From NCBI GenBank assembly GCA_031373695.1, contig JANMNC010000001.1, forward strand, positions 1-15,959: DNA of 15,959 nucleotides. Direction: 5' to 3'. The notes under the pieces were generated by a model. It was not told where the DNA came from, searched no databases, and worked only from the letters and a program-made list of their open reading frames with translations. Shown here in pieces: positions 1-7,240 of the stretch (position 1 is its first letter; the number at the start of each line of letters is the position of its first letter). The stretch comes from Methylotenera_A sp031373695. Its GTDB lineage: Bacteria; Pseudomonadota; Gammaproteobacteria; Burkholderiales; Methylophilaceae. The position numbers were made by a program, and so were the translations under genes.

Positions 1-1
1 T

Positions 2-34
2 GGATTTGCTCGACGTCGTAAAACTTTAGCTTAA
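2..34 (+). CDS. C-terminal end of an upstream protein (PEP-CTERM-like tail), partial
   Basis: The first bases read in one frame as GFARRRKTLA followed by TAA, and an intrinsic terminator lies 17 nt further on. This fits the last codons of a gene starting outside the window. A short hydrophobic/aromatic end followed by an Arg-rich cluster is the usual finish of PEP-CTERM proteins, which are sorted and cleaved by exosortase at the inner membrane. The diagnostic PEP motif and the membrane helix would lie to the left, so this identification is tentative. Only the C-terminal cluster is visible and other basic-tailed proteins remain possible. Confidence 0.35.
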   Translation, partial: GFARRRKTLA

Positions 35-51
35 TTTATAAAATTCTCTTT

Positions 52-76
52 AAAGGCATCATTCGGTGCCTTTTTT
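52..76 (+). terminator. Rho-independent terminator
   Basis: A 9-bp stem (52-60 with 65-73, one G-T pair, core AAAGGCA/TGCCTTT) closes an ATTC loop and runs into a T tract ending at 76. It follows the TAA at 32-34 and most likely ends the transcript of the upstream gene. Confidence 0.8.
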
Positions 77-634
77 CACAATTTTTTTCAACGTTATTTT
101 TGAATTAGCCATGTTTTTTTGTTTTTAAAAATTTAATTAAATGATAATTCATCGTTTCAGAAATTCAATATGTGATTATTAGCTTTAAATTTTCATTATC
201 AAATATCAGAACTTAAATGTATTGTTAAACGATTAGGAAAAACTACAGTTATAATCAAATTTAGTTTGAACGTGATAGCATGAAACAACCTCTCCACGCT
301 TGGACGGGCGCAGAAACAGGAATGAAGTGGCTAAGTGAAAAGTCTAATTGCGTAATTGTTCATGCCATAGAAGGCTACTGTAGAGATTGAGTATACAGCT
401 GTAAGATGATACGTAATTCTCCATTGAAATGATTCGCTCTGGCAACGTGGTAAAGCTGCAAATATCAAACGATGAACGTCAGCTTTGGGCCGATAGCAGT
501 CAATTAAATACGTAGCCATAACGTAGCATTTTAAACTTAATTAATGTTTCTCTTAGCTGTTTGATACTGTATTAATGTTTGGCGTAGTGTTGCAAGGTAT
601 TGATTAATATTAAATTTTTAGTAAAATCTTAAGT
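77..634. other. Gene-poor AT-rich region
   Basis: I see no credible gene in these 558 bases. The only longer open frame is on the minus strand (331-519, 62 codons). It has no ribosome binding site and contains a YRPKADVHRL stretch reminiscent of the short dispersed PKAD-type repeats seen in many proteobacterial intergenic regions, so I read it as a repeat remnant rather than a gene. No transposase fragment or terminal repeat was recognised. The region lies between the upstream gene's terminator and a tRNA fragment, as expected for a scarred insertion boundary. Confidence 0.4.
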
Positions 635-679
635 CCCATAATCCGTTGGTACTGTGTTCGCCTCACAGAGGGGCCACCA
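635..679 (+). pseudogene. 3' part of a tRNA-Ile(CAU)-like sequence, candidate attachment site
   Basis: From the anticodon CAT (637-639) onward the bases follow the 3' part of bacterial tRNA-Ile2(CAU). An anticodon-loop-like CATAA is followed by TCCGTTGGT. A T arm has a perfect 5-bp stem (652-656 with 664-668) and TTCGCCT loop. A GGGGCC acceptor strand, discriminator A and encoded CCA (677-679) complete it. The 5' half (acceptor 5' strand, D arm, 5' anticodon stem) is absent upstream, where the DNA is AT-rich. Loop position 58 is C instead of the near-invariant A, so even this part has decayed. Tyrosine integrases typically leave 3' tRNA segments like this as attL/attR sites. The matching full tRNA gene is not in the window. 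Confidence 0.6.
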
Positions 680-681
680 AT

Positions 682-719
682 AAAACGACCTAGAGAGAAA
701 TTTCTAGGTCGTTTTTTTA
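682..719 (+). terminator. Strong Rho-independent terminator with GAAA tetraloop
   Basis: Bases 682-696 pair with 701-715 (core AAAACGACCTAGA/TCTAGGTCGTTTT, one G-T pair) around a GAAA tetraloop and continue into a run of seven T. It sits only 3 nt after the CCA of the tRNA fragment, the position of a tRNA-gene terminator. It insulates the rhodopsin gene from upstream transcription. Confidence 0.85.
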
Positions 720-770
720 TTGCTGTGCATCTGCGTTTTAAAATTACCTGCTTATTTTAATTAAATTTAC

Positions 771-899
771 TTTAATTTACATCTTTTGAACTCAAATCAA
801 AATTTATACACTAAAACCTGTTTACATTCAGTTACAACTCATTAACAAAATGACGTAACTGATGTGAAAAATACTTAATATATATTTAATTTACATTCA
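771..899 (+). promoter_or_regulatory. Upstream region of the proteorhodopsin gene with repeated TTTACAT words
   Basis: The 12-mer TTTAATTTACAT occurs at 771-782 and again at 885-896, and TTTACATTCA occurs at 821-830 and 890-899. Repeats of this kind just before a strongly expressed gene may be regulator sites. A possible promoter is TTGAAC at 786-791 with TACACT at 807-812, but the 15-nt spacer is short and the start site is not certain. A start near 820 would place the hairpin at 828-862 inside the leader. Confidence 0.4.
828..862 (+). promoter_or_regulatory. Long interrupted hairpin upstream of the proteorhodopsin gene
   Basis: TCAGTTAC (828-835) pairs with GTAACTGA (855-862). Inside it TCATT (839-843) pairs with AATGA (849-853) around an AACAA loop, giving 13 paired positions split by a small asymmetric internal loop. 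No T tract follows, so it is not a terminator. It could be an operator of two half sites or a leader hairpin affecting mRNA stability, 56 nt before the start codon. Confidence 0.5.
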
Positions 900-918
900 A
901 TAATGATCGGGGAAATGA

Positions 919-1713
919 ATGAATAAGCTTCCAGTTCTGTCTTTTACAAATAAGTTTTTAATGTCAATGGCTGCTTTTAGTTTGAGCACGTCAGCGTTTG
1001 CAGAAAGTAGTGTCATCTTACAATCAAGTGACTTTGTGGGTATTTCTTTTTGGTTAATATCAATGGCGTTGGTGGCTTCAACTGCTTTTTTCTTTCTTGA
1101 AAGAGATCGGGTTGCGGGTAAATGGAAAACATCATTGACCGTATCTGGTTTAGTAACATTGATTGCAGCTGTGCACTATTTTTATATGCGTGATGTTTGG
1201 GTGGCAACAGGCTCAACACCAACTGTGTATCGCTATATCGACTGGTTAATCACAGTGCCACTATTGATGGTTGAGTTTTATTTGATTTTGGCAGCGATTG
1301 CTAAAGTGCCAACAGGTGTTTTCTGGCGTTTAATGATTGGTACATTAGTCATGTTGGTTGGTGGGTATTTAGGTGAAGCTGGCTACATGGGCGCTTTACC
1401 TGCATTTGTAATTGGCATGTTAGGTTGGGCCTATATCTTATGGGAAATTTTCGGTGGCGAAGCTAGCAAAATCAATGCAAACCAAGCACCAGCAAATGTG
1501 CAATCAGCTTTTAATTTAATGCGTTGGATTGTCACAATTGGTTGGGCTATTTACCCAATTGGTTATTTCTTCGGCTACCTAACAAGTGCAGATCCAGCTG
1601 AAAGCATGAAAGCATTAAATATTGTTTATAACTTAGCCGACGTTTTAAACAAAATCGCTTTTGGTGTGATTATTTGGTCTGTAGCGGTAACTGAGAGTGA
1701 GAAGAAATCGTAA
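919..1713 (+). CDS. Proteorhodopsin, light-driven proton pump (green-absorbing type)
   Basis: Seven-helix retinal protein of 264 residues that exports protons in the light across the inner membrane. Residues 1-28 form a signal peptide ending AFA, as in marine proteorhodopsins. The helix C block RYIDWLITVPLL carries R105, proton acceptor D108, T112 and proton donor E119 (the D-T-E signature of pumps; D97/T101/E108 in the reference protein). H86 matches the conserved H75, which pairs with the acceptor. The Schiff-base lysine is K245 in NLADVLNKIAFG. The tuning position equivalent to 105 is L116, which predicts green rather than blue absorption. The ATG at 919 follows GGGGA at 909-913. The downstream genes make its chromophore. 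A hairpin precedes the gene and an inverted repeat follows it. Family assignment is very secure; only the wavelength is inferred. Confidence 0.98.
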   Translation: MNKLPVLSFTNKFLMSMAAFSLSTSAFAESSVILQSSDFVGISFWLISMALVASTAFFFLERDRVAGKWKTSLTVSGLVTLIAAVHYFYMRDVWVATGSTPTVYRYIDWLITVPLLMVEFYLILAAIAKVPTGVFWRLMIGTLVMLVGGYLGEAGYMGALPAFVIGMLGWAYILWEIFGGEASKINANQAPANVQSAFNLMRWIVTIGWAIYPIGYFFGYLTSADPAESMKALNIVYNLADVLNKIAFGVIIWSVAVTESEKKS

Positions 1714-1735
1714 TTTTTAGTTGTTAAACCACGAT

Positions 1736-1796
1736 AGTGTTTTGCGGCAAACCTTATGTTTAGTGAATATACGAGACAGCATAGCCGCAAAACACT
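1736..1796 (+). repeat. 13-bp perfect inverted repeat between the rhodopsin gene and crtE
   Basis: AGTGTTTTGCGGC (1736-1748) is the exact reverse complement of GCCGCAAAACACT (1784-1796), with a 35-nt loop. It begins 22 nt after the rhodopsin stop and ends 30 nt before crtE. No T tract follows the second arm, so it is not a standard terminator. In RNA it could protect the 3' end of a rhodopsin mRNA or attenuate read-through, giving more opsin than biosynthetic enzymes. In DNA it could be a protein site. Confidence 0.75.
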
Positions 1797-1826
1797 CATT
1801 AATATTGACAATAATTGTGATTAAAA

Positions 1827-2744
1827 ATGTCTATTCAAACTTTAAATAATCAATCAACTGCCAAACTTTACACATCCTTTTCTATCGATGATGTAACTCA
1901 TCAAGTAGATTGTCTGATAGAAAATACATTTTTAGACCAAGCATATTCACCTTCAAAACAAAATATATGTATTGAAGCAGTTAAGTATCATTTTGATTCT
2001 CCAGGCCAGCGAGTGAGGGCAAAAACATGTCTAGATGCCTGTATGAAGCTTGGTATACAGTACGATGATATGTTGATTTTAGCGGCAGCAGCTGAGTTAC
2101 TTCATAACGCATCTTTAATCCACGATGATATTCAAGATGAAGACGAAATCCGCAGGGGTCAGCCAACCGTTTGGAAAAAATACGGTGTTAATGTTGCTAT
2201 TTGTGCTGGTGATTTATTGATATCTTCAGCTTATGGCATTTTGGCGGGATACAGCAAAACATCGCTATTGCCTCAAATTATTTCAACCATTAATAGGCAA
2301 GCTAGGTCAGCTATTGAGGGTCAATCTTTAGATGTTTTATTCAAAAACAATCCACAGCTTTCGCTTGAACAATATGTTGGTATTGCAACCCAAAAATCTG
2401 GTGCGTTATTTAGTTTGCCACTGGAGTTAGCCCTAATAGCAGCAGACCGAAATGATTGTATTGAGTTAGCCAGAAAAGCCTGCGCAAACTTTGCAGTAGG
2501 TTATCAGATTGCAGACGATTTAGAAGATGTAACAAAAGACGGTGCTCATCTCCATGTAAGTCAAGCCGTCAACATTGCCTATGTATTAAAAGGCTTAGGT
2601 TATAAAAACGTGCAACAGCAATCTGCTGCCCTGTGTAAACAATATTTAGATGAAGCTACTCATGATGCGCTACAGCTACCAAATAACTCAGGCAGTATGC
2701 TGGTGAATCTAGCTGAAAATCTAAAAAATAAAATTAAGCATTAA
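1827..2744 (+). CDS. crtE: Geranylgeranyl diphosphate synthase (CrtE-type polyprenyl synthase)
   Basis: Trans-isoprenyl diphosphate synthase of 305 residues. It condenses isopentenyl diphosphate onto allylic primers to give geranylgeranyl diphosphate, the C20 precursor of carotenoids, in the cytosol. The first aspartate-rich motif is DDIQD at 100-104 followed by RRG (109-111), and the second is DDLED at 230-234; both bind magnesium-diphosphate. The first motif lacks the two-residue insertion common in bacterial C15/C20 synthases, and the residue five before it is Ala95. Chain length therefore rests on the neighbourhood (crtI, crtB) rather than on the motif; a longer-chain enzyme is possible but unlikely here. 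The ATG at 1827 has no clear Shine-Dalgarno site, and the next in-frame Met lies too far inside the protein. crtI starts 7 nt after its stop. Confidence 0.9.
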   Translation: MSIQTLNNQSTAKLYTSFSIDDVTHQVDCLIENTFLDQAYSPSKQNICIEAVKYHFDSPGQRVRAKTCLDACMKLGIQYDDMLILAAAAELLHNASLIHDDIQDEDEIRRGQPTVWKKYGVNVAICAGDLLISSAYGILAGYSKTSLLPQIISTINRQARSAIEGQSLDVLFKNNPQLSLEQYVGIATQKSGALFSLPLELALIAADRNDCIELARKACANFAVGYQIADDLEDVTKDGAHLHVSQAVNIAYVLKGLGYKNVQQQSAALCKQYLDEATHDALQLPNNSGSMLVNLAENLKNKIKH

Positions 2745-2751
2745 TTGATTC

Positions 2752-4224
2752 ATGAAGCGGGCACTAGTAATTGGCGGTGGTTTTGGTGGGATTGCAATAG
2801 CACTCCGCCTGAAGGCAAAAAATTATCAAGTGACACTAGTAGATCGTAGCGCAATGCTGGGTGGCAGAGGTCAAGTTTTCATTAGAAATGGCTACAAACA
2901 CGATGCTGGGCCTACAGTTATTACAGCGCCTTTTTTATTAGAAGAGCTGTTTCAATTATTTAACGAAAAATTGGCAGATCACATCAAACTAGTGCCACTC
3001 ACCCCGTGGTACCGTTTTTATTTTTCGGATAAAACTACTTTTGATTATGGTGGCACGCTGGAGGAGACGCTAGCAGAAATAGGCAAAATTTCTCCTAACG
3101 ACGTAGATGGTTATCAAAAATTACTTAAACATTCACAAAAAATATTCAATATTGCTTTTGTTCAATTATCAAGCGTGCCATTTAATCACTTTTTTAAAAT
3201 GCTCGCGCTTGTACCAAAACTTATTGCATTAAAAAGCCATGAAACTGTTTGGAGCATGGTGTGTCGCTATCTAAAAAACGAAAAGCTGAGGCAAGCTTTT
3301 TCAATACAGCCACTTTTAGTTGGTGGTAATCCATTTTCAACAACCAGCATATATGGATTAATCCATTATTTAGAGCGAGCGTATGGCGTTTTTTTTGCAA
3401 TGGGTGGTACAGGCGCAATCGTAAACGCACTGGCGGATTTAATGAAAAGAAATGGTATTGAAATTTTACTCAACAAGACCGTTAAAAAAATAGTTATTGA
3501 AAATAATACTGCAAAAAAAGTGATTTTTGTCGATGGCACAAGCCACGAAATGGATGTCATCGTTTCTAACGCAGACCCGACTTATTTATATGAAAATATG
3601 ATTGATTGGCATAATGTAGCCATTTCTACTAAGCTTAAATTAAAAGCTGCGCATTATTCAATGGGGCTATTTGTTGTATATTTTGGCAGTACAAAAAAGT
3701 ATCACGACGTTGCGCATCACACCATTTGGTTAGGCAAGACCTACAAAGAGCTGTTGCACCGAATTTTTGACCAAAAAATACTTTCTGATGATTTTTCGCT
3801 TTACTTGCATAGGCCTACAGCAACAGATGAAAGCTTTGCGCCGGCAGGTTGTGACAGCTTTTATGTGCTGTGCCCAGTACCCAATTTGCAGGGCAATATA
3901 AACTGGAAAGACGAAGGCGAGCAATTAAAAAATAGAATCGTGGAAGCGCTAGATAAAACCATCTTGCCCGATCTTAAACAGCATATCGTTGAAGATTTTT
4001 ACATGAGCCCTGAGGATTTTAAAGAAAATTATCTTAGTACGCATGGGGCAGGATTTTCAATCGCACCAATATTTAGGCAATCTGCTTGGTTTAGATTTCA
4101 TAACCAATCTGAGAAGATTAAAAATCTCTATGTGGTAGGGGCTGGTACTCACCCTGGCGCAGGGCTTCCGGGTGTGCTGTGCTCTGCTAAAGTAGTGGAT
4201 AGCATGTTGCCAAAGGCTAGCTAG
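2752..4224 (+). CDS. crtI: Phytoene desaturase (CrtI-type, FAD-dependent)
   Basis: 490-residue CrtI-family flavoenzyme that desaturates phytoene, in this pathway to lycopene, at the membrane. The N terminus holds the FAD-binding Rossmann motif VIGGGFGG (6-13) followed by LVDRSAMLGGRG, as in CrtI/CrtN/CrtO. The C terminus carries the carotenoid-desaturase signature YVVGAGTHPGAGLPGVL (460-476). Length is typical of the family (about 490-510). It starts 7 nt after crtE, and its TAG overlaps the GTG start of the next gene by one base. The presence of CrtY downstream implies a four-step desaturase making lycopene. A three-step product (neurosporene) cannot be excluded from sequence alone. Confidence 0.95.
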   Translation: MKRALVIGGGFGGIAIALRLKAKNYQVTLVDRSAMLGGRGQVFIRNGYKHDAGPTVITAPFLLEELFQLFNEKLADHIKLVPLTPWYRFYFSDKTTFDYGGTLEETLAEIGKISPNDVDGYQKLLKHSQKIFNIAFVQLSSVPFNHFFKMLALVPKLIALKSHETVWSMVCRYLKNEKLRQAFSIQPLLVGGNPFSTTSIYGLIHYLERAYGVFFAMGGTGAIVNALADLMKRNGIEILLNKTVKKIVIENNTAKKVIFVDGTSHEMDVIVSNADPTYLYENMIDWHNVAISTKLKLKAAHYSMGLFVVYFGSTKKYHDVAHHTIWLGKTYKELLHRIFDQKILSDDFSLYLHRPTATDESFAPAGCDSFYVLCPVPNLQGNINWKDEGEQLKNRIVEALDKTILPDLKQHIVEDFYMSPEDFKENYLSTHGAGFSIAPIFRQSAWFRFHNQSEKIKNLYVVGAGTHPGAGLPGVLCSAKVVDSMLPKAS

Positions 4225-5165
4225 TGGCTCACACATCCAACTATTTGGTTTCGGCACAATATGCAAATCAATCGAATGAGATTCTATTTAACAAAGGCAA
4301 AACATTTTATTGGGCTAAGTTTTTTTTAAATAAACAAGCTGCCCAACGAGCTACACGCTTATACAGATTTTGCCGATATATTGATGATTTAGCTGATGAA
4401 GCACAAGACAAAGCCCATGCTTTTAATTGCCTAAACAATATCAAAGCAGACCTAATCGCTGGGGTATCAAACGATGTAATTATCACTGATGTATTAGCGT
4501 TATTTGACGAATGCGATATTTCGGTTCAAATTCCAATAGAATTAATCAATGGTGTGATAGCGGATTTGGCTTTGGTGCTTATTAAGACCGAAGCGCAACT
4601 ACTGGAATATTCCTACCAAGTAGCAGGTACTGTGGGGATTATGATGTGCAAAGTGCTTAATGTTTCTGATTCGAACGCGCTATATCATGCGATAGATTTA
4701 GGCGTAGCAATGCAACTCACCAATATAGCTAGAGACGTTTATGCAGACGCATCAATGGATCGAGTGTATTTGCCCGAATCAATGACAGGACCATTAACAC
4801 CAGAAGATGTGATTGCGCTTAGCGATTTAAATCACATAAAACTCACACAAGCAGTGACACTTCTTTTAAAAAAAGCTGACCAATATTATGCAAGTGGTTA
4901 TGCTGGATTAGTACATTTACCGTTCAGCTCTCGCGTGAGCATATTGATAGCTGCAAAACTCTATCAGCAAATTGGGCTTGAAATAAAACGCACGCGTTTC
5001 AAAAGCCTGAAAACCAAGGTATTTATACCGCTTAAAATGAAGGTAATTCTCAGTATTCAAGTCTGTTTTAAGGCAATTTTTGATCGAAAATTTTGGTGTT
5101 ATCGTACCGTTCATCATAAACAGTTGCATCAACATATTAATAAGCTACCATTTTGTAATGGATAA
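4224..5165 (+). CDS. crtB: Phytoene synthase
   Basis: 313-residue squalene/phytoene synthase-family enzyme joining two geranylgeranyl diphosphates head to head into phytoene. It has the substrate/magnesium motifs DDLAD at 54-58 (within RYIDDLADEA) and DVYAD at 171-175 (within NIARDVYADA), followed by the usual RVYLPE block. The start is GTG at 4224-4226, sharing one G with the crtI stop (TAGTG), which implies translational coupling. The next in-frame ATG would remove the conserved N-terminal region. The residue between V-Y and D in the second motif is Ala where Glu is common, a minor change. The final codons overlap the start of crtY. Confidence 0.95.
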   Translation: MAHTSNYLVSAQYANQSNEILFNKGKTFYWAKFFLNKQAAQRATRLYRFCRYIDDLADEAQDKAHAFNCLNNIKADLIAGVSNDVIITDVLALFDECDISVQIPIELINGVIADLALVLIKTEAQLLEYSYQVAGTVGIMMCKVLNVSDSNALYHAIDLGVAMQLTNIARDVYADASMDRVYLPESMTGPLTPEDVIALSDLNHIKLTQAVTLLLKKADQYYASGYAGLVHLPFSSRVSILIAAKLYQQIGLEIKRTRFKSLKTKVFIPLKMKVILSIQVCFKAIFDRKFWCYRTVHHKQLHQHINKLPFCNG

Positions 5166-6330
5166 GCACTACGATTTGGCTATATTGGGCGGTGGCTGCG
5201 CTGGGTTAAGCCTCGCTATGCGGTTGGCAGAGGCTGGATTATCTGCACCCACTACACTTGTTTTAGAAAAAAACGCACATTATACAAATGATAGAACCTG
5301 GTGCTTTTGGGATGATGCAAATCCAGAACTTAGAAACTGGGTAGATCACTCTTGGTTAAATCTTGAAATAAAAAATGGTAACAACACCTTTATAAAAAGC
5401 TGTAAAAATAACGCTTACTTAATGCTTTCTGCTCAAACATTTTATGAGCGTTCGCTTGCAAAGATAGCAGAAAATAAGCAAGGTGTGACAATACTAACTA
5501 ATCAAGATATTTTAGAGGTTACTAAAACAAATAATCAAATATGGCGCGTCACAACGGCTACGGGCGCTTATACCGCTGATAAAATTGTGGATACTAGACC
5601 TGATAGGCAAATTCAAGATGAAGATTCTTTATTGTGGCAGTCATTTATCGGATATGAAGTTGAAGCAAGCCGAGATATGTTTGATGCCAATACATTTGTT
5701 TTAATGGATTTTGACGCTACATTCAGCCAAGGCCTTGGCTTCGTCTATGTACTGCCTTATTCAGCAAATCGCGCGCTTATTGAATACACTATATTTGCAG
5801 ATCAAGCTTTTGCAGCTAATCAGATCAGCGAATATATCAAGCCAGCACTTGTAAAATACTTAAAAGATATAGACTATAAAATATTGCGAACCGAGTATGG
5901 CCAACTACCGATGGGAAATAAAAAAGTAAAAAAATCCAATGACCCTAGTTATATCTATGCTGGCCTCTATGCAGGAGCAGCTAGGGCAAGCTCTGGTTAT
6001 GCTTTCCAGCGAATACAGCGTTGGGCAAAAGAATGCGCGTATGTATTAATCAATCATCAATCATTTGTGGCACCTAAAAAAGATTCATGGATTTTGGCTA
6101 CCATGGATGACATTTTTTTAAATGTGTTAAAGTCAAATCCCAAATTATCCATTCCGATATTTTTTAATTTTTTTTCATGTTGTAAAACTCCAACAGTCAT
6201 TCGATTTTTGAGTGAACATGCCAGCATCATAGATTATTTGTCTATTATGGCCTCAATGCCAAAGTTGCCATTTTTAAAAGAATTACCTAGTTATACCTTT
6301 AGGCGATTATTTAAACATCAACATGACTAG
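5158..6330 (+). CDS. crtY: Lycopene beta-cyclase (CrtY)
   Basis: 390-residue FAD/NAD(P)-binding lycopene cyclase that closes both ends of lycopene to give beta-carotene. Visible features are the dinucleotide-binding start YDLAILGGGCAG (5-16), the cyclase signature NDRTWCFW (44-51), the FVYVLPYS and LIEYT segments in mid-protein, and GYAFQRIQ at 280-287. The open frame extends upstream to 5080, but the ATG at 5158 places the Rossmann strand right at the N terminus as in other CrtY proteins. It overlaps the crtB stop by 8 nt, a compact coupled arrangement; the upstream extension has no homology-like content. The 3' end overlaps blh by 8 nt. Length matches the CrtY family (about 380-390). Confidence 0.95.
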   Translation: MDKHYDLAILGGGCAGLSLAMRLAEAGLSAPTTLVLEKNAHYTNDRTWCFWDDANPELRNWVDHSWLNLEIKNGNNTFIKSCKNNAYLMLSAQTFYERSLAKIAENKQGVTILTNQDILEVTKTNNQIWRVTTATGAYTADKIVDTRPDRQIQDEDSLLWQSFIGYEVEASRDMFDANTFVLMDFDATFSQGLGFVYVLPYSANRALIEYTIFADQAFAANQISEYIKPALVKYLKDIDYKILRTEYGQLPMGNKKVKKSNDPSYIYAGLYAGAARASSGYAFQRIQRWAKECAYVLINHQSFVAPKKDSWILATMDDIFLNVLKSNPKLSIPIFFNFFSCCKTPTVIRFLSEHASIIDYLSIMASMPKLPFLKELPSYTFRRLFKHQHD

Positions 6331-7240
6331 ATACTTAATATTACAAAGTAATATATTTATTGTTATCACCATCATAACAATTACTTCATTTTATTTGGTC
6401 ATGGATAAGAGCAGCGCATCCAGTGTTTTAGCACTTATTTGGTTTATCGTTTTTTTTGGCGTACCGCATGGTGCGTTAGATACCTTATTTGCAAAAAAAG
6501 CTTTTGCACTCAACAGCATAAAAAGCTGGCTTCTGTTTGTGATTGTTTATTTGTCACTCTCAATTGGAGTTTTAATTTGCTGGATGTTACTACCGACTTT
6601 TTTTTTCATCCTCTTTTTATGTTTCTCGGCGCTGCATTTTTCTGATGATTTAGGCAATATAAAGCCCAAATTACTGGGTACTTTATATGGATTTAACATC
6701 ATTACACTGCCAAGTATTTTGTACTCAAGCGAATTAGCAAAGTTATATGGCTATGTAATTAACTATGGTCATGCGGTGAAAATCGTAAGCATAATGATGC
6801 CATTTTCAATTATTTTAGTGGCATTAACATTAGTACTCACTATGCTTTCTTACCTAAAAAAAAATTCAATTGATAAACGAAGCGTATGGGAAACAGCAGC
6901 TGTAGTTTTATTGATGCTATTGATTGAGCCACTGTTCGCATTCACTATTTATTTTTGTTTTATGCACAGCGCGCGCCATATATTAAGAGCTAAATTTTAT
7001 TTTATTGAATATTCAAATACAGCGCTGCTAATTACTTTAGTCTTACCAACATTAGTTGTGCTGCTGTTTTGTGCATTGATTTTTCAAATGCTACCAACAG
7101 AAAAAGTCGATGAGAATCTGATAAAAGTGACGTTCGTAACACTCGCTGCTTTAACTTTTCCTCATGCATTTTTGCTGGGCAAAGTTGGTTTTTTAAAATG
7201 GCTAAAATCTTATTCCGCAGGGCAATCTATATCAAGCTAA
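6323..7240 (+). CDS. blh: Beta-carotene 15,15'-dioxygenase (Blh)
   Basis: 305-residue membrane protein of the Brp/Blh family that splits beta-carotene symmetrically into two retinal molecules using a non-heme iron. Several hydrophobic helices are evident. The iron-binding histidines are recognisable as H49 in GVPHGALD, H105 in SALHFSDD, and H215/H219 in CFMHSARH. Their spacing (56, 110, 4) is nearly that of the four essential histidines of the characterised marine enzyme. It starts inside the crtY stop region (8-nt overlap), so it is translationally coupled and ends the retinal pathway. The presence of blh beside the opsin gene makes retinal supply its clear role. A longer N terminus of about 27 residues precedes the usual family start. 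Confidence 0.95.
   Translation: MTRYLILQSNIFIVITIITITSFYLVMDKSSASSVLALIWFIVFFGVPHGALDTLFAKKAFALNSIKSWLLFVIVYLSLSIGVLICWMLLPTFFFILFLCFSALHFSDDLGNIKPKLLGTLYGFNIITLPSILYSSELAKLYGYVINYGHAVKIVSIMMPFSIILVALTLVLTMLSYLKKNSIDKRSVWETAAVVLLMLLIEPLFAFTIYFCFMHSARHILRAKFYFIEYSNTALLITLVLPTLVVLLFCALIFQMLPTEKVDENLIKVTFVTLAALTFPHAFLLGKVGFLKWLKSYSAGQSISS

Noticed and set aside
1805..1810. TTGACA as a -35 box for a separate crtE promoter
   Set aside because: A matching -10 box would fall at or after the crtE start codon, so it cannot serve that gene in a normal way.
5080..5157. Upstream extension of crtY
   Set aside because: It overlaps crtB heavily and adds a non-family segment before the dinucleotide-binding strand; ATG 5158 gives the standard N terminus.
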